Assembly (NCBI RefSeq): GCF_002119525.1
Contig: NZ_CP017917.1
Coordinates: forward strand, 868,001-932,000
Reading direction: 5' to 3'
Length of the DNA: 64,000 bases
Source of the DNA: Vibrio syngnathi
GTDB lineage: Bacteria > Pseudomonadota > Gammaproteobacteria > Enterobacterales > Vibrionaceae
Position 1 is the stretch's first letter. Every line of letters starts with the position of its first letter. The notes under the pieces are model-generated. The model had not been told where the DNA came from. It was given only the letters and a program-made list of their open reading frames with translations, and searched no databases. Made by a program: the position numbers and the translations under genes. Below, piece by piece: positions 1 through 7,507 of this stretch.

Positions 1-884
1 GTCTCAAAACTATGTCCTCTTCGGTTATACCAAGGTTTTGACCAATTTAGAGAAGCCCTTAACCCTAGATCCGTTGAATAGCCGCCACCCACCTGCACGA
101 TGTTTCGCAAACTTGGCTGTGCAACAATCTTTATAGGTACTTCTAAGTTACTCTCTAGTTCTTTGAAATCACCGTGGACAACGACGCTGCGAAACCATTG
201 GGTTTCTGATAAGTCAGATTGGAGTTGGCCTAGCTTTATGGTGTCGAAATAGTCACCTTGGTTGAACGTAGGGATTTTTCCTATACGCAGAGGGTCAACG
301 CCGTCATCAGGGATACTTAATGGCCCAAATTTATAACGTGCACCGCTAGAAAATTTCAGATGTATATTGGCCATGTTTTCACTAGGAATAACCTCCATTT
401 CCGACTCAATAAACTGACCGTCAAAATACCCTTTCCTTTTTGCTAGAGATAAGATCTCTTGCTTTACTCTGTCGTACTCCGGATGTGATAACGAGCAACC
501 TGAAGCCAACTTATTTTTCTCTAGGACATTGATGAAGTCTGAATCTTCACTCGCTTCACCTATTATTTTGATAACAGACTCTTTAATGAGCATGACTGGG
601 CCTGAATCGATCTCAAGTACTAAACTTTCGGGGTCGCTAGCAAGAATATTTAACTGGGAATGGTAGTAACCATAAGGGTTGAGTGCGTCTTGAACTCGTT
701 GAGTGAGCTTAGTTTTCGATAGCTTTGAAGTGGGAACGTCAGCTAAAGGTTTTAAATACAGTTCTACATTCTCGGTGAGAGTTTTATTAAGCCCTTTAAC
801 TTCAAATTCAGCAGCTATCGAAGAGTGCTGGGTAAACAGGAGAAATGAAGCTGCCAGCACTACTTGTTTAATCGAGGTCTTCAC
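1..884 (-). CDS. tamA: TamA family outer-membrane assembly factor (partial, runs off left edge)
   Basis: The minus strand is open from the left edge to about 884 and encodes 294 residues, with no stop inside the window. The N-terminus is a signal peptide (VVLAASFLLFTQHSSIAA). It is followed by POTRA-like sequence, including a typical start of the first POTRA (FEVKGLNKTLTENVELYL). From about residue 257 the sequence turns into an aromatic, Gly-rich barrel start (QVGGGYSTDLGLRASL). This matches TamA, an Omp85-family protein that works with TamB in outer-membrane biogenesis. The start is uncertain: GTG at 884 lacks a clear Shine-Dalgarno, and TTG at 896 is possible. The barrel and any tamB lie to the left of the window. 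Confidence 0.85.
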   Translation of the reverse strand, partial: MKTSIKQVVLAASFLLFTQHSSIAAEFEVKGLNKTLTENVELYLKPLADVPTSKLSKTKLTQRVQDALNPYGYYHSQLNILASDPESLVLEIDSGPVMLIKESVIKIIGEASEDSDFINVLEKNKLASGCSLSHPEYDRVKQEILSLAKRKGYFDGQFIESEMEVIPSENMANIHLKFSSGARYKFGPLSIPDDGVDPLRIGKIPTFNQGDYFDTIKLGQLQSDLSETQWFRSVVVHGDFKELESNLEVPIKIVAQPSLRNIVQVGGGYSTDLGLRASLNWSKPWYNRRGHSFE

Positions 885-1040
885 GCGGTTGCCCAATTGC
901 TTAAAACCCGAATAGGTTATGAGCAAAGCGTAAAATCACTGAATCTCATATGGAGGACGCTACCCTTCAACGAACGTGTCTGGTTATTAAAACAAGAACA
1001 ATCGCTTACCCACGACTTAACTTTCTCGTATTACAGACAC

Positions 1041-1068
1041 AAAAAAAGGCGCAATTAAGAGCGCCTTT
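1041..1068 (-). terminator. Rho-independent terminator of the DEAD-box gene
   Basis: Arms 1045-1052 and 1061-1068 (AAAGGCGC / GCGCCTTT) are followed on the minus strand by a run of seven T. It sits between the DEAD-box stop and the tamA start. Confidence 0.8.
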
Positions 1069-1096
1069 AGAATATCGATCGTTTACTGAATCAATA

Positions 1097-2383
1097 TCAG
1101 TTGTTTCTCAACCACACATCTTGATTAGTTTGTGCTTTTTTCTTTTTCTTTTTACCTGTGCCAGCCGGTGGCGCAACGGGTTTTAATGCAGCAACAAGTT
1201 CAGCCGTAGCTTCTTCATCCACTTCAAAACCTTCAATTTGCTCACGCTCAAGACGGATTTTGTTCTTCTTCTCAATGATTGTGAAGTGATGGTAATCTTC
1301 GTGGTCGATCAAAGATAGCGCTAGACCAACCTCACCCGCACGACCACTTCGGCCAATACGGTGCATGTAGTCTGATGGGCTACGTGGTAGGTCAAAGTTG
1401 ATTACTACTGGTAGCTTTTCGATATCCAGACCACGTGCCGCGATGTCTGTCGCGATAAGAACGTCAATCTCGCCAGATTTGAAATCTTCAAGAATACGAG
1501 TACGTGAACCCTGCCCTTTATCGCCGTGGAATACTTCTGCGATGATACCGCGCTTGTAAAGCTTGTCTGCAAGGTGCTCACAGCTGTTTTTCGCGTTTAC
1601 GAAGATAAGAGCTTGGCGCCATTCGTGCTGTTGAATCAGGTGCGCTAACAATGCTGTCTTACGACCTTTTTCTACTTCGAATACACGCTGAACCAATGTG
1701 CTCGCATTAGCACTTTGAAGTTGAACCTCAATTGGATCATTCAGTAGTTCGTGAGTCAGCGTTTTAACTTGCTCGGGGAAAGTCGCAGAGAACAACAAGG
1801 TTTGTTTTTTGCTTGGCAGAAGTTTCAAGATCGCGTCTAGTTCTTCTGTAAAACCAAGGCTTAACATTCGGTCAGCTTCATCAAGCACTAACGTTTTTAC
1901 TTTATCTAGCTTGATAGCTTTGCTTGAGATTAGATCCAGCAAACGACCCGGTGTTGCCACCAAGATATCAGTGCCGCCACGTAGCGCCTGCATCTGAGTG
2001 TTTACCGATACACCACCAAACACACAAACCGTTTTAATCGCGCCATTGAAATGCACAGCGTAAGATTTAACGCTGTCAGCCACTTGCTTAGCAAGTTCAC
2101 GAGTAGGAACCAAGATAAGGCCAGAAACAAAGTTACCTTTGCCTGAACGACGGTCCAGAGGTGCATCTTCATGAATTTGTTGTAACAGCGGCAGCGCAAA
2201 TGCTGCAGTTTTACCTGAACCCGTATTTGCACCTGCAATTAGGTCGCGTCCTGCTAACACACTTGGAATAACTTGCGCTTGGATAGGCGTTGGCTGTTGG
2301 TATTCAAGCTCGGTAAGACGAGCCATCAAAGGAGAGATTAAGCCAAGATCGGAGAAGTTGGTTGGTGTTGTGGTGTTAGTCAT
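1097..2383 (-). CDS. DEAD-box ATP-dependent RNA helicase
   Basis: This 428-residue protein has the full helicase core: Q motif (QQPTPIQ, about residue 29), Walker A (ANTGSGKT, 52-59), PTRELA, TPGR, DEAD (168-171), SAT (199-201) and motif VI HRIGRSGRAG near residue 340. The short C-terminal tail has a Lys run typical of RNA-binding extensions. It is an RhlE-like cytoplasmic RNA helicase that remodels RNA using ATP. The exact paralogue cannot be fixed from the sequence alone. The gene is single, with its own terminator. A second DEAD-box gene lies at 23322-24593. Confidence 0.93.
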   Translation of the reverse strand: MTNTTTPTNFSDLGLISPLMARLTELEYQQPTPIQAQVIPSVLAGRDLIAGANTGSGKTAAFALPLLQQIHEDAPLDRRSGKGNFVSGLILVPTRELAKQVADSVKSYAVHFNGAIKTVCVFGGVSVNTQMQALRGGTDILVATPGRLLDLISSKAIKLDKVKTLVLDEADRMLSLGFTEELDAILKLLPSKKQTLLFSATFPEQVKTLTHELLNDPIEVQLQSANASTLVQRVFEVEKGRKTALLAHLIQQHEWRQALIFVNAKNSCEHLADKLYKRGIIAEVFHGDKGQGSRTRILEDFKSGEIDVLIATDIAARGLDIEKLPVVINFDLPRSPSDYMHRIGRSGRAGEVGLALSLIDHEDYHHFTIIEKKNKIRLEREQIEGFEVDEEATAELVAALKPVAPPAGTGKKKKKKAQTNQDVWLRNN

Positions 2384-2526
2384 TAATTGCAGGAACTCAA
2401 AGCTAAAATAATAGCACGCTATATTAACGTATTTCAGCAGTATTACGTAACTAAATCGCCCCTTTCTCCCGTGTTTCAGCGATTAAGCCCCTCTAAAACA
2501 CATCCAGATATCAAGTTATCGCAAAT

Positions 2527-3267
2527 TTAGTCAAGCCACCCCGCTACCGTTTGCTCTGGCGTGTACGAGTTGAGCTCTGTTAACCACACGGCTACAGCAT
2601 CTGGCGTGGCGATTAAAGGAGAGAAATCGATATTGAATTGCCAATCAGACTCACCACGTTGATAGCCGTCGTAAACCACGACAAAATCGTGCTTAAGTTT
2701 CTTACCTCTGTTCTCGCCCGCTTTAACGCTGGTGACTTCGTTCATCGCCAACAAGGCAATATGCGCGACATAATCCCCTTTGCCTTCGTAACTCACACTG
2801 AACGTATCGCCTTTATGGTTCACTGTTAATTTGGGATTAGTTTGTTGTTGAAGCGAAGGCAACGTTCTGTCTAGCCAATTAAAGTAACCACGCCACTCTT
2901 TTCCATCGACAACGAAGCCCGGTGTATAAACGCCACTTGTTACCCCATAAGCTTTGTATAAACGCTGCTTCTGACTGAATGCCTTGCTGGCGAACTTGTC
3001 TCCCCAGCCTAAGTAGTCCCAGTAGTCTACGTGATAAGCAAGCGGTATGACCTCGGTCCAAAGTTTTGGATGATCTGCAAAAGTACTAAGGTACGTGTCA
3101 GCAGGCGGACAACTAGAACAACCTTCAGAGGTAAACAGCTCAATAACCTGAGCAGGCTGCCCTTCGTTACTCCAGGTTTGTGCAAGCGACACTGAGGAAT
3201 AGAAGCCGATCGGTAAGGCAAATAAGCAGAGTTTGAACAATGATGTATTGTGTTTGGCGTGTGACAT
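2527..3267 (-). CDS. DUF1223 secreted thioredoxin-like protein
   Basis: The 246-residue product begins with a signal peptide ending near SVSLAQ (residue 30). The mature N-terminus carries VIELFTSEGCSSCPPAD with a CxxC pair at Cys50 and Cys53, the signature of the DUF1223 family, which has a thioredoxin-like fold. Export suggests a periplasmic redox or thiol role, but no substrate is known for this family. Met at 3267 is retained because the signal peptide follows directly. No operon partner is evident: the next minus-strand gene upstream is separated by a terminator. Confidence 0.85.
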   Translation of the reverse strand: MSHAKHNTSLFKLCLFALPIGFYSSVSLAQTWSNEGQPAQVIELFTSEGCSSCPPADTYLSTFADHPKLWTEVIPLAYHVDYWDYLGWGDKFASKAFSQKQRLYKAYGVTSGVYTPGFVVDGKEWRGYFNWLDRTLPSLQQQTNPKLTVNHKGDTFSVSYEGKGDYVAHIALLAMNEVTSVKAGENRGKKLKHDFVVVYDGYQRGESDWQFNIDFSPLIATPDAVAVWLTELNSYTPEQTVAGWLD

Positions 3268-3345
3268 ACCGTGATCCTCATAGAAGCTACTTATCTAAAG
3301 ACCGCGATACTTAACGTTTTATTTCAGATACAACTTCTTTCAGAT

Positions 3346-3380
3346 ACAAAAACGCCAGCTGAGAAGCTGGCGTTTTTAAA
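3346..3380 (-). terminator. Bidirectional terminator
   Basis: Arms GCCAGCT / AGCTGGC with a GAGA loop (about 3353-3370) are flanked by A5 and T5. It serves the small gene at 3418-3606 and could act in both directions. Confidence 0.8.
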
Positions 3381-3417
3381 TTCTGTCTTTCTTCTATTCT
3401 ATGCGTTTACGCTTAGA

Positions 3418-3606
3418 TTAACGGTTGATACCGATATCGCGTTGCATGTGACCAGATAGGTCGCTTGAGTAGTAACTACGTGGAGAGTTGTCTACAAAAA
3501 GAATATCGAAAATGTGTGCAATCAATCCTTTGAAGTTAACCGAGTAGGTCTTCTTATCCATAGAGTTAGGAACAGCGATAGTATTCATTTGCATTGCTTG
3601 AGCCAT
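3418..3606 (-). CDS. Small conserved-type hypothetical protein (62 aa)
   Basis: This 62-residue ORF has a good Shine-Dalgarno (GAGAGG, 5 nt before ATG) and its own terminator just downstream, so it is probably a real gene. It has no signal peptide and no recognisable motif. The middle is mildly hydrophobic (LIAHIFDILFV) and the tail is Ser/Arg rich (SPRSYYSSDLSGHMQRD). I do not recognise a family. It is monocistronic, upstream of but separated by the terminator from the DUF1223 gene. Confidence 0.6.
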   Translation of the reverse strand: MAQAMQMNTIAVPNSMDKKTYSVNFKGLIAHIFDILFVDNSPRSYYSSDLSGHMQRDIGINR

Positions 3607-3919
3607 GATTGCCTCTCTATAAATTTGTTTAAGTGGTTCGTTCTGATGACAAGAATATTAGGTGATTTTTTGCACGTTAAAAAATGACTAAATTTGGATA
3701 TTCAGATTAGTTTTTCTAATAAAACAAGCCATTAACAACGCATGGAAATAGATATTCACAAATGGTGGGTATAAATTCACAATGACGTTAATATCATGCA
3801 TTTAGTACAATTAACCCTCAAACAACGGTGGCTGATGTCACATAAAATTTACATAAATAAATTTTCCACTTCATCAGCCACGTGTTCATTATGGATTTTT
3901 CGATAAGTTATATTTGTTT
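3607..3919. other. Intergenic region with a long inverted repeat
   Basis: There is no gene here. It holds the promoter region of the 62-aa gene and, near 3828-3881, a 10-bp perfect inverted repeat (GTGGCTGATG / CATCAGCCAC). A second internal palindrome (AAATTTA / TAAATTT type) is nested in the loop. No T-run follows on either strand. Confidence 0.6.
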
Positions 3920-4921
3920 TTAATTTACTTGTTCAATAGCTGGCTTCTTCGCATAAATCGACGCTATAACCGCAATCGTCATGGTAGAAATTAGTACAGC
4001 GAGTGACCAATAAGTTGGGATAGCCCACTCACTGTCAACCAGTAGCATTTTTACACCGATGAAGACCATGATGAATGCCAATGCAGGTTTCAAGTAAATG
4101 AACTTATCCATCATGCCCTGAAGAACAAAGTACAATGAACGAAGGCCAAGCAATGCAAATACGTTCGCAGCCAGTACTAAGAATGGCTCTCGCGTAACAG
4201 CGAAAATGGCAGGGATAGAATCCAATGCAAACATCACGTCCATGACTGCAATCGCGCCGATCACCAACATCATTGGAGTGAATGCCCATTTTGCACCCTG
4301 TTTAACCATTAATGCAGGACCTTGGAAATCTTCTGTCACAGGCATCACTTTACGAAGTAACTTCTCAGGTAGCGTATTCACACTCTCCTCTTCGCCCTTA
4401 TCTAGCGCCAGTTTAATACCTGTACCAATTAGGAACGCAGCAAATACATAAAGCACCCAGTGGTATTCAGCCAAGAGCTGAGCACCTAATGCGATCATAA
4501 TTGCACGAAGCACCAATGCACCAATTACGCCCCAAAGAAGCGCACGAGGTCTTAGATGCTCAGGAACTTGGTATTGAGCAAAGATCATCGCGAAAACAAA
4601 CAAGTTGTCTACGCTCAATGATTTTTCTAGCAAGTAACCGGTAATAAATGACACGGTTGCTTTTTGGGCTGTGTATTCACTATTAGGCGCATAGATGTCC
4701 CAAAATAGGTAAATGGAACCAGCAAACAAAAACGCGAGCACAAACCAGAAAACGCTCCAAATTGCCGCTTTCTTGATGGTTACACTACCACCACGAGTCT
4801 GATAAATATCGATAGAGACGAGAATCACAGTCAGCAGAAAAAAGCCCGCATAAGTCGTCATGATTGGCGATGAAAAAAAGGATTCACTATGTGTAGATAA
4901 TAGAGATTGAGTTGAGTTCAT
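3920..4921 (-). CDS. alx: TerC/Alx family membrane protein (probable Mn2+ exporter)
   Basis: The 333-residue product starts at ATG 4921, preceded by a strong Shine-Dalgarno (GGAGGAATA). An open frame continues upstream to 5158, but that stretch is the riboswitch leader and not protein. The protein has multiple membrane helices. It contains the TerC-family signatures EKSLSVDNLFVFAMIF and DVMFALDSIPAIFAVT, whose Asp and Ser/Asn residues lie in the membrane. Family members such as E. coli Alx export manganese. The leader structure supports that role here. It is monocistronic on the minus strand. Confidence 0.9.
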   Translation of the reverse strand: MNSTQSLLSTHSESFFSSPIMTTYAGFFLLTVILVSIDIYQTRGGSVTIKKAAIWSVFWFVLAFLFAGSIYLFWDIYAPNSEYTAQKATVSFITGYLLEKSLSVDNLFVFAMIFAQYQVPEHLRPRALLWGVIGALVLRAIMIALGAQLLAEYHWVLYVFAAFLIGTGIKLALDKGEEESVNTLPEKLLRKVMPVTEDFQGPALMVKQGAKWAFTPMMLVIGAIAVMDVMFALDSIPAIFAVTREPFLVLAANVFALLGLRSLYFVLQGMMDKFIYLKPALAFIMVFIGVKMLLVDSEWAIPTYWSLAVLISTMTIAVIASIYAKKPAIEQVN

Positions 4922-4997
4922 TATTCCTCCGGGCGGAAGAACTGTACTAAGACCTTCCGCAAACAAAACTATCAAGTTCCACGACGGATCTTGATTG

Positions 4998-5125
4998 TGA
5001 TTGCGTTGGTCTCGTTGAAGTGAAATATGGGATTTCACCTTTACATACCGGATAGACTCTTGGCCTAACGAGATGACGATATGTAAACTTGCGCTAACTA
5101 CTCCCCAAACGCGTGGATAATATTC
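4998..5125 (-). promoter_or_regulatory. yybP-ykoY Mn2+-sensing riboswitch candidate upstream of alx
   Basis: On the minus strand the leader contains GGGGAGTAG (5098-5106), the hallmark loop of the yybP-ykoY class, and further on the second conserved loop GAGACC (5008-5013). A P1 stem closes the two: GCGTT (5108-5112) pairs exactly with AACGC (5003-5007). This is the element known upstream of alx in E. coli, where Mn2+ and alkaline pH raise expression. Boundaries are estimated by eye, and inner helices were not folded by computer. Confidence 0.8.
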
Positions 5126-5167
5126 CTCTATCTTTGTTTCGTCTAGAAAAATTTGCACTATAAATGC

Positions 5168-5193
5168 AAAAAAGGAGCAAGTGCTCCTTTCTT
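5168..5193 (-). terminator. Rho-independent terminator
   Basis: Arms AAAGGAGC / GCTCCTTT (5171-5178 and 5183-5190) are followed on the minus strand by six T. It terminates the small gene at 5332-5427. Confidence 0.8.
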
Positions 5194-5286
5194 ATTGATG
5201 CCACTCTGTCAAATAGACACTCGAATTGATTCTAAGAATAAATTCACTAGCCAAACTCGCTATGGCACTGCGTGATCAAGTTATAA

Positions 5287-5337
5287 TTCTGCGTAAATTA
5301 CAATCTTGCGCAAATTACTATCTTGCGTAAATTACAA
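5287..5337. repeat. Three tandem 17-bp repeats at the end of a small ORF
   Basis: Three near-identical 17-bp units lie at 5287-5303, 5304-5320 and 5321-5337 (consensus TCTTGCGTAAATTACAA). The last unit contains the stop codon of the 31-aa ORF on the minus strand. Confidence 0.8.
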
Positions 5338-5427
5338 TCCTGCAGTCGGTATCAAATACACTAACGCAGACCAAACCGATACCCAGCCAACAACCGCTAC
5401 CGCATCTAACCAATCTTTCTTATCCAT
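5332..5427 (-). CDS. Small single-helix membrane protein (31 aa)
   Basis: ATG at 5427 has a clear Shine-Dalgarno (GGAGATAAAC) and opens a 31-residue frame. The product starts MDKKDWLDAVAV and continues as one hydrophobic helix (VVGWVSVWSALVYLI). A terminator follows about 140 bp downstream. A charged amphipathic start plus one membrane helix is typical of bacterial small membrane proteins that modulate a larger partner. No partner is evident from the neighbours, and I do not recognise the family. Confidence 0.55.
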   Translation of the reverse strand: MDKKDWLDAVAVVGWVSVWSALVYLIPTAGL

Positions 5428-5529
5428 GTTTATCTCCACAAGAAGGCGACCTGCAGGAATAAAGCATAAACAATGCCAAATTTATAAATAAACCGCATTA
5501 ATAATATCAGGCACAAGTATTACTGGTGA

Positions 5530-7269
5530 TTATCTAAAGCACTCCATGCAATTTAATAACTCATTGTGTTGAAGCGACTCTGGGTGGTCTTGTAGAAACT
5601 CGATGAAACAATCTGCCATTGAGTCGGTCGTCACCACACCATCACCTATCATATCCAAAACGGCGTTATAGCCCTCTTTTCCTTTCATAGTGTAGGCAGA
5701 CGACGTGCCCCGATAGACTCGGTCACGAGAAACAGCCTGCCATCCCAATGCTTCAGAATGAATTTCTAAATGATGGATTCTATGCCCAAGAGGCGCTTCC
5801 TTGTGGTAACAAAACCTTAGGTTATGCGTATAAGGAAAGCTGCCTGAGCCTGTCCCTACAACGCCATTATCCAATGCGTTATTGATTGCCCCTTCAAGCA
5901 TACCCGCGATCGTTTCACCTTTGACTTCGTACACACCAATGGGTACGGCAAACGGAAGTAGTTTTCCGGCAATATCGGCAACAGAGACATCGCCGCTATT
6001 CAGTGAGTTTCTAACACCGCCGGCGTTGTGAATGGCAAACTCAACCGGATGCCCCTTCTTGTTCATAAGATAGTGAAATGATTGAGCAACCAACGGCGCT
6101 AGTTGGCTTGAGCCTTTTTCGTCTGGGATGCGTATGTGGCGCAGTTTTGTATCTGCATGAGCAATAACTTGTTGCTGAAGCTTGCGAACTCTCGGCTGGT
6201 ATTTATCCGTCAGAATGCTCTGCAGCTCAGGATCTTTTTTACACACTGCAATATTGGGGTGATTGTTCAAAAACTCACACGCCATATCATGGGCGTCGTC
6301 TTGCCCGACTTCACTTAGCTTTGCATCTATAAACAGTCGACGTCCTAACAGCAGCTCATTTTTGCCGTTAAAGTGCGTCACTTTGCCTTGAGAATCGAAC
6401 TCGATTTCGCAGTGCCCTAGGCTCATGGCGTGGAAACCCGCTTGTACTACATAGGTGTCACCGACTTTCACGCCGTAATCATCGTCTTTAACTAAGCCGA
6501 TATCAGAGAAGTCGCCTTGCAAACGGTGGCTATGCCCTCCAACAATGACGCCAATACCTGAAACGTTGGCCGCTAGCTCTAAATCAGCTTCGTAACCAAG
6601 GTGGCTAAGCAACACAATCTTGTTGATGCCAGCCTGATGAATCTGTTCTATCGTAGTTCTTGCGGTTTCTAATGCATTTTCAAACGGAGTATCGAGATCA
6701 GGGTTAGCGATGCCAGCCATTTTGTCGATACTTAAGCCAAATATTGCGACCTTCTCACCATCAAACTCTTTCGTTATAAACGAAGCACTTCGTGTTTCAG
6801 TTAGATAAGGCTTAACAATTTCGTTGTCCGCTAACGTATGAGTTTTATTGATATCCTCATTCGATAGATTCCAGTTACCGGCCAACAGCGGGAATTTGAT
6901 TCTTTTCGCGAAAATCGCAACGGGCTCATTACCCATATCTAGCTCGTGATTGCCAAGCGTCATGGCATCTATATTAAGAGCATTCAACAGATCTGCGTTG
7001 GCTTTTCCTTTGAATAAGGAGAAGTACAAAGTGCCTTGAAAGCAGTCACCAGCATGCAGTAACAGGGTTCCAACCTTCTGACGCTGGGCATCTTGTTCTA
7101 TTTGTTTGAAACGTGTAGAAATTCGAGCAAAGCCACCAGCACTCACATAAGGTTCTATGATGTGGTTGTTCATTTTAAGTGATAGCTGTAATGAGGTTGG
7201 TTCAAAGTATGAGTGGGTGTCGTTGATGTGCGCCAACACTATTTTTGTCGGCTTATTCTTTTTAGTCAT
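5530..7269 (-). CDS. 5'-nucleotidase / metallophosphoesterase family protein without signal peptide
   Basis: The 579-residue protein has an N-terminal metallophosphatase domain with the metal ligands of the UshA family: NDTH near residue 16, GDCFQG, GNHELDMG and GGHSHRL. The C-terminal 5'-nucleotidase domain includes HNAGGVRNSL and a late Tyr-containing substrate region. UshA-type enzymes hydrolyse nucleotides or related phosphoesters. Most are exported, but this one begins MTKKNKPTKIVLAHINDTH with no signal peptide, so a cytoplasmic role is likely. A Shine-Dalgarno (GAGAGAAG) precedes ATG 7269. The substrate is not predictable here. Confidence 0.88.
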   Translation of the reverse strand: MTKKNKPTKIVLAHINDTHSYFEPTSLQLSLKMNNHIIEPYVSAGGFARISTRFKQIEQDAQRQKVGTLLLHAGDCFQGTLYFSLFKGKANADLLNALNIDAMTLGNHELDMGNEPVAIFAKRIKFPLLAGNWNLSNEDINKTHTLADNEIVKPYLTETRSASFITKEFDGEKVAIFGLSIDKMAGIANPDLDTPFENALETARTTIEQIHQAGINKIVLLSHLGYEADLELAANVSGIGVIVGGHSHRLQGDFSDIGLVKDDDYGVKVGDTYVVQAGFHAMSLGHCEIEFDSQGKVTHFNGKNELLLGRRLFIDAKLSEVGQDDAHDMACEFLNNHPNIAVCKKDPELQSILTDKYQPRVRKLQQQVIAHADTKLRHIRIPDEKGSSQLAPLVAQSFHYLMNKKGHPVEFAIHNAGGVRNSLNSGDVSVADIAGKLLPFAVPIGVYEVKGETIAGMLEGAINNALDNGVVGTGSGSFPYTHNLRFCYHKEAPLGHRIHHLEIHSEALGWQAVSRDRVYRGTSSAYTMKGKEGYNAVLDMIGDGVVTTDSMADCFIEFLQDHPESLQHNELLNCMECFR

Positions 7270-7507
7270 ATTTTCTTCTCTCTTTGTCCCTTCATACTAG
7301 GTCGAGAATCATGACAGAATCGTGAATTTTATGAAACTGCACTGCAAAAAAATACTCGAGATAGATCAAAAATCTCGTTTTGCAGCGTATTAATAAACAG
7401 CAGATTTTGTGACAGGTGAGCATACCAGATTGGTATTTTTCGATTATGATTAAAGATATCTGTTAGCTTTCAAACAATTAGCAGAGCCTTCCGTTAGGAG
7501 TAAGTCT

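Noticed and set aside
4922..5158. 79-residue N-terminal extension of the TerC/Alx protein
   Set aside because: This stretch is the riboswitch leader; a strong ribosome-binding site precedes the Met at 4921, where the usual membrane protein begins.
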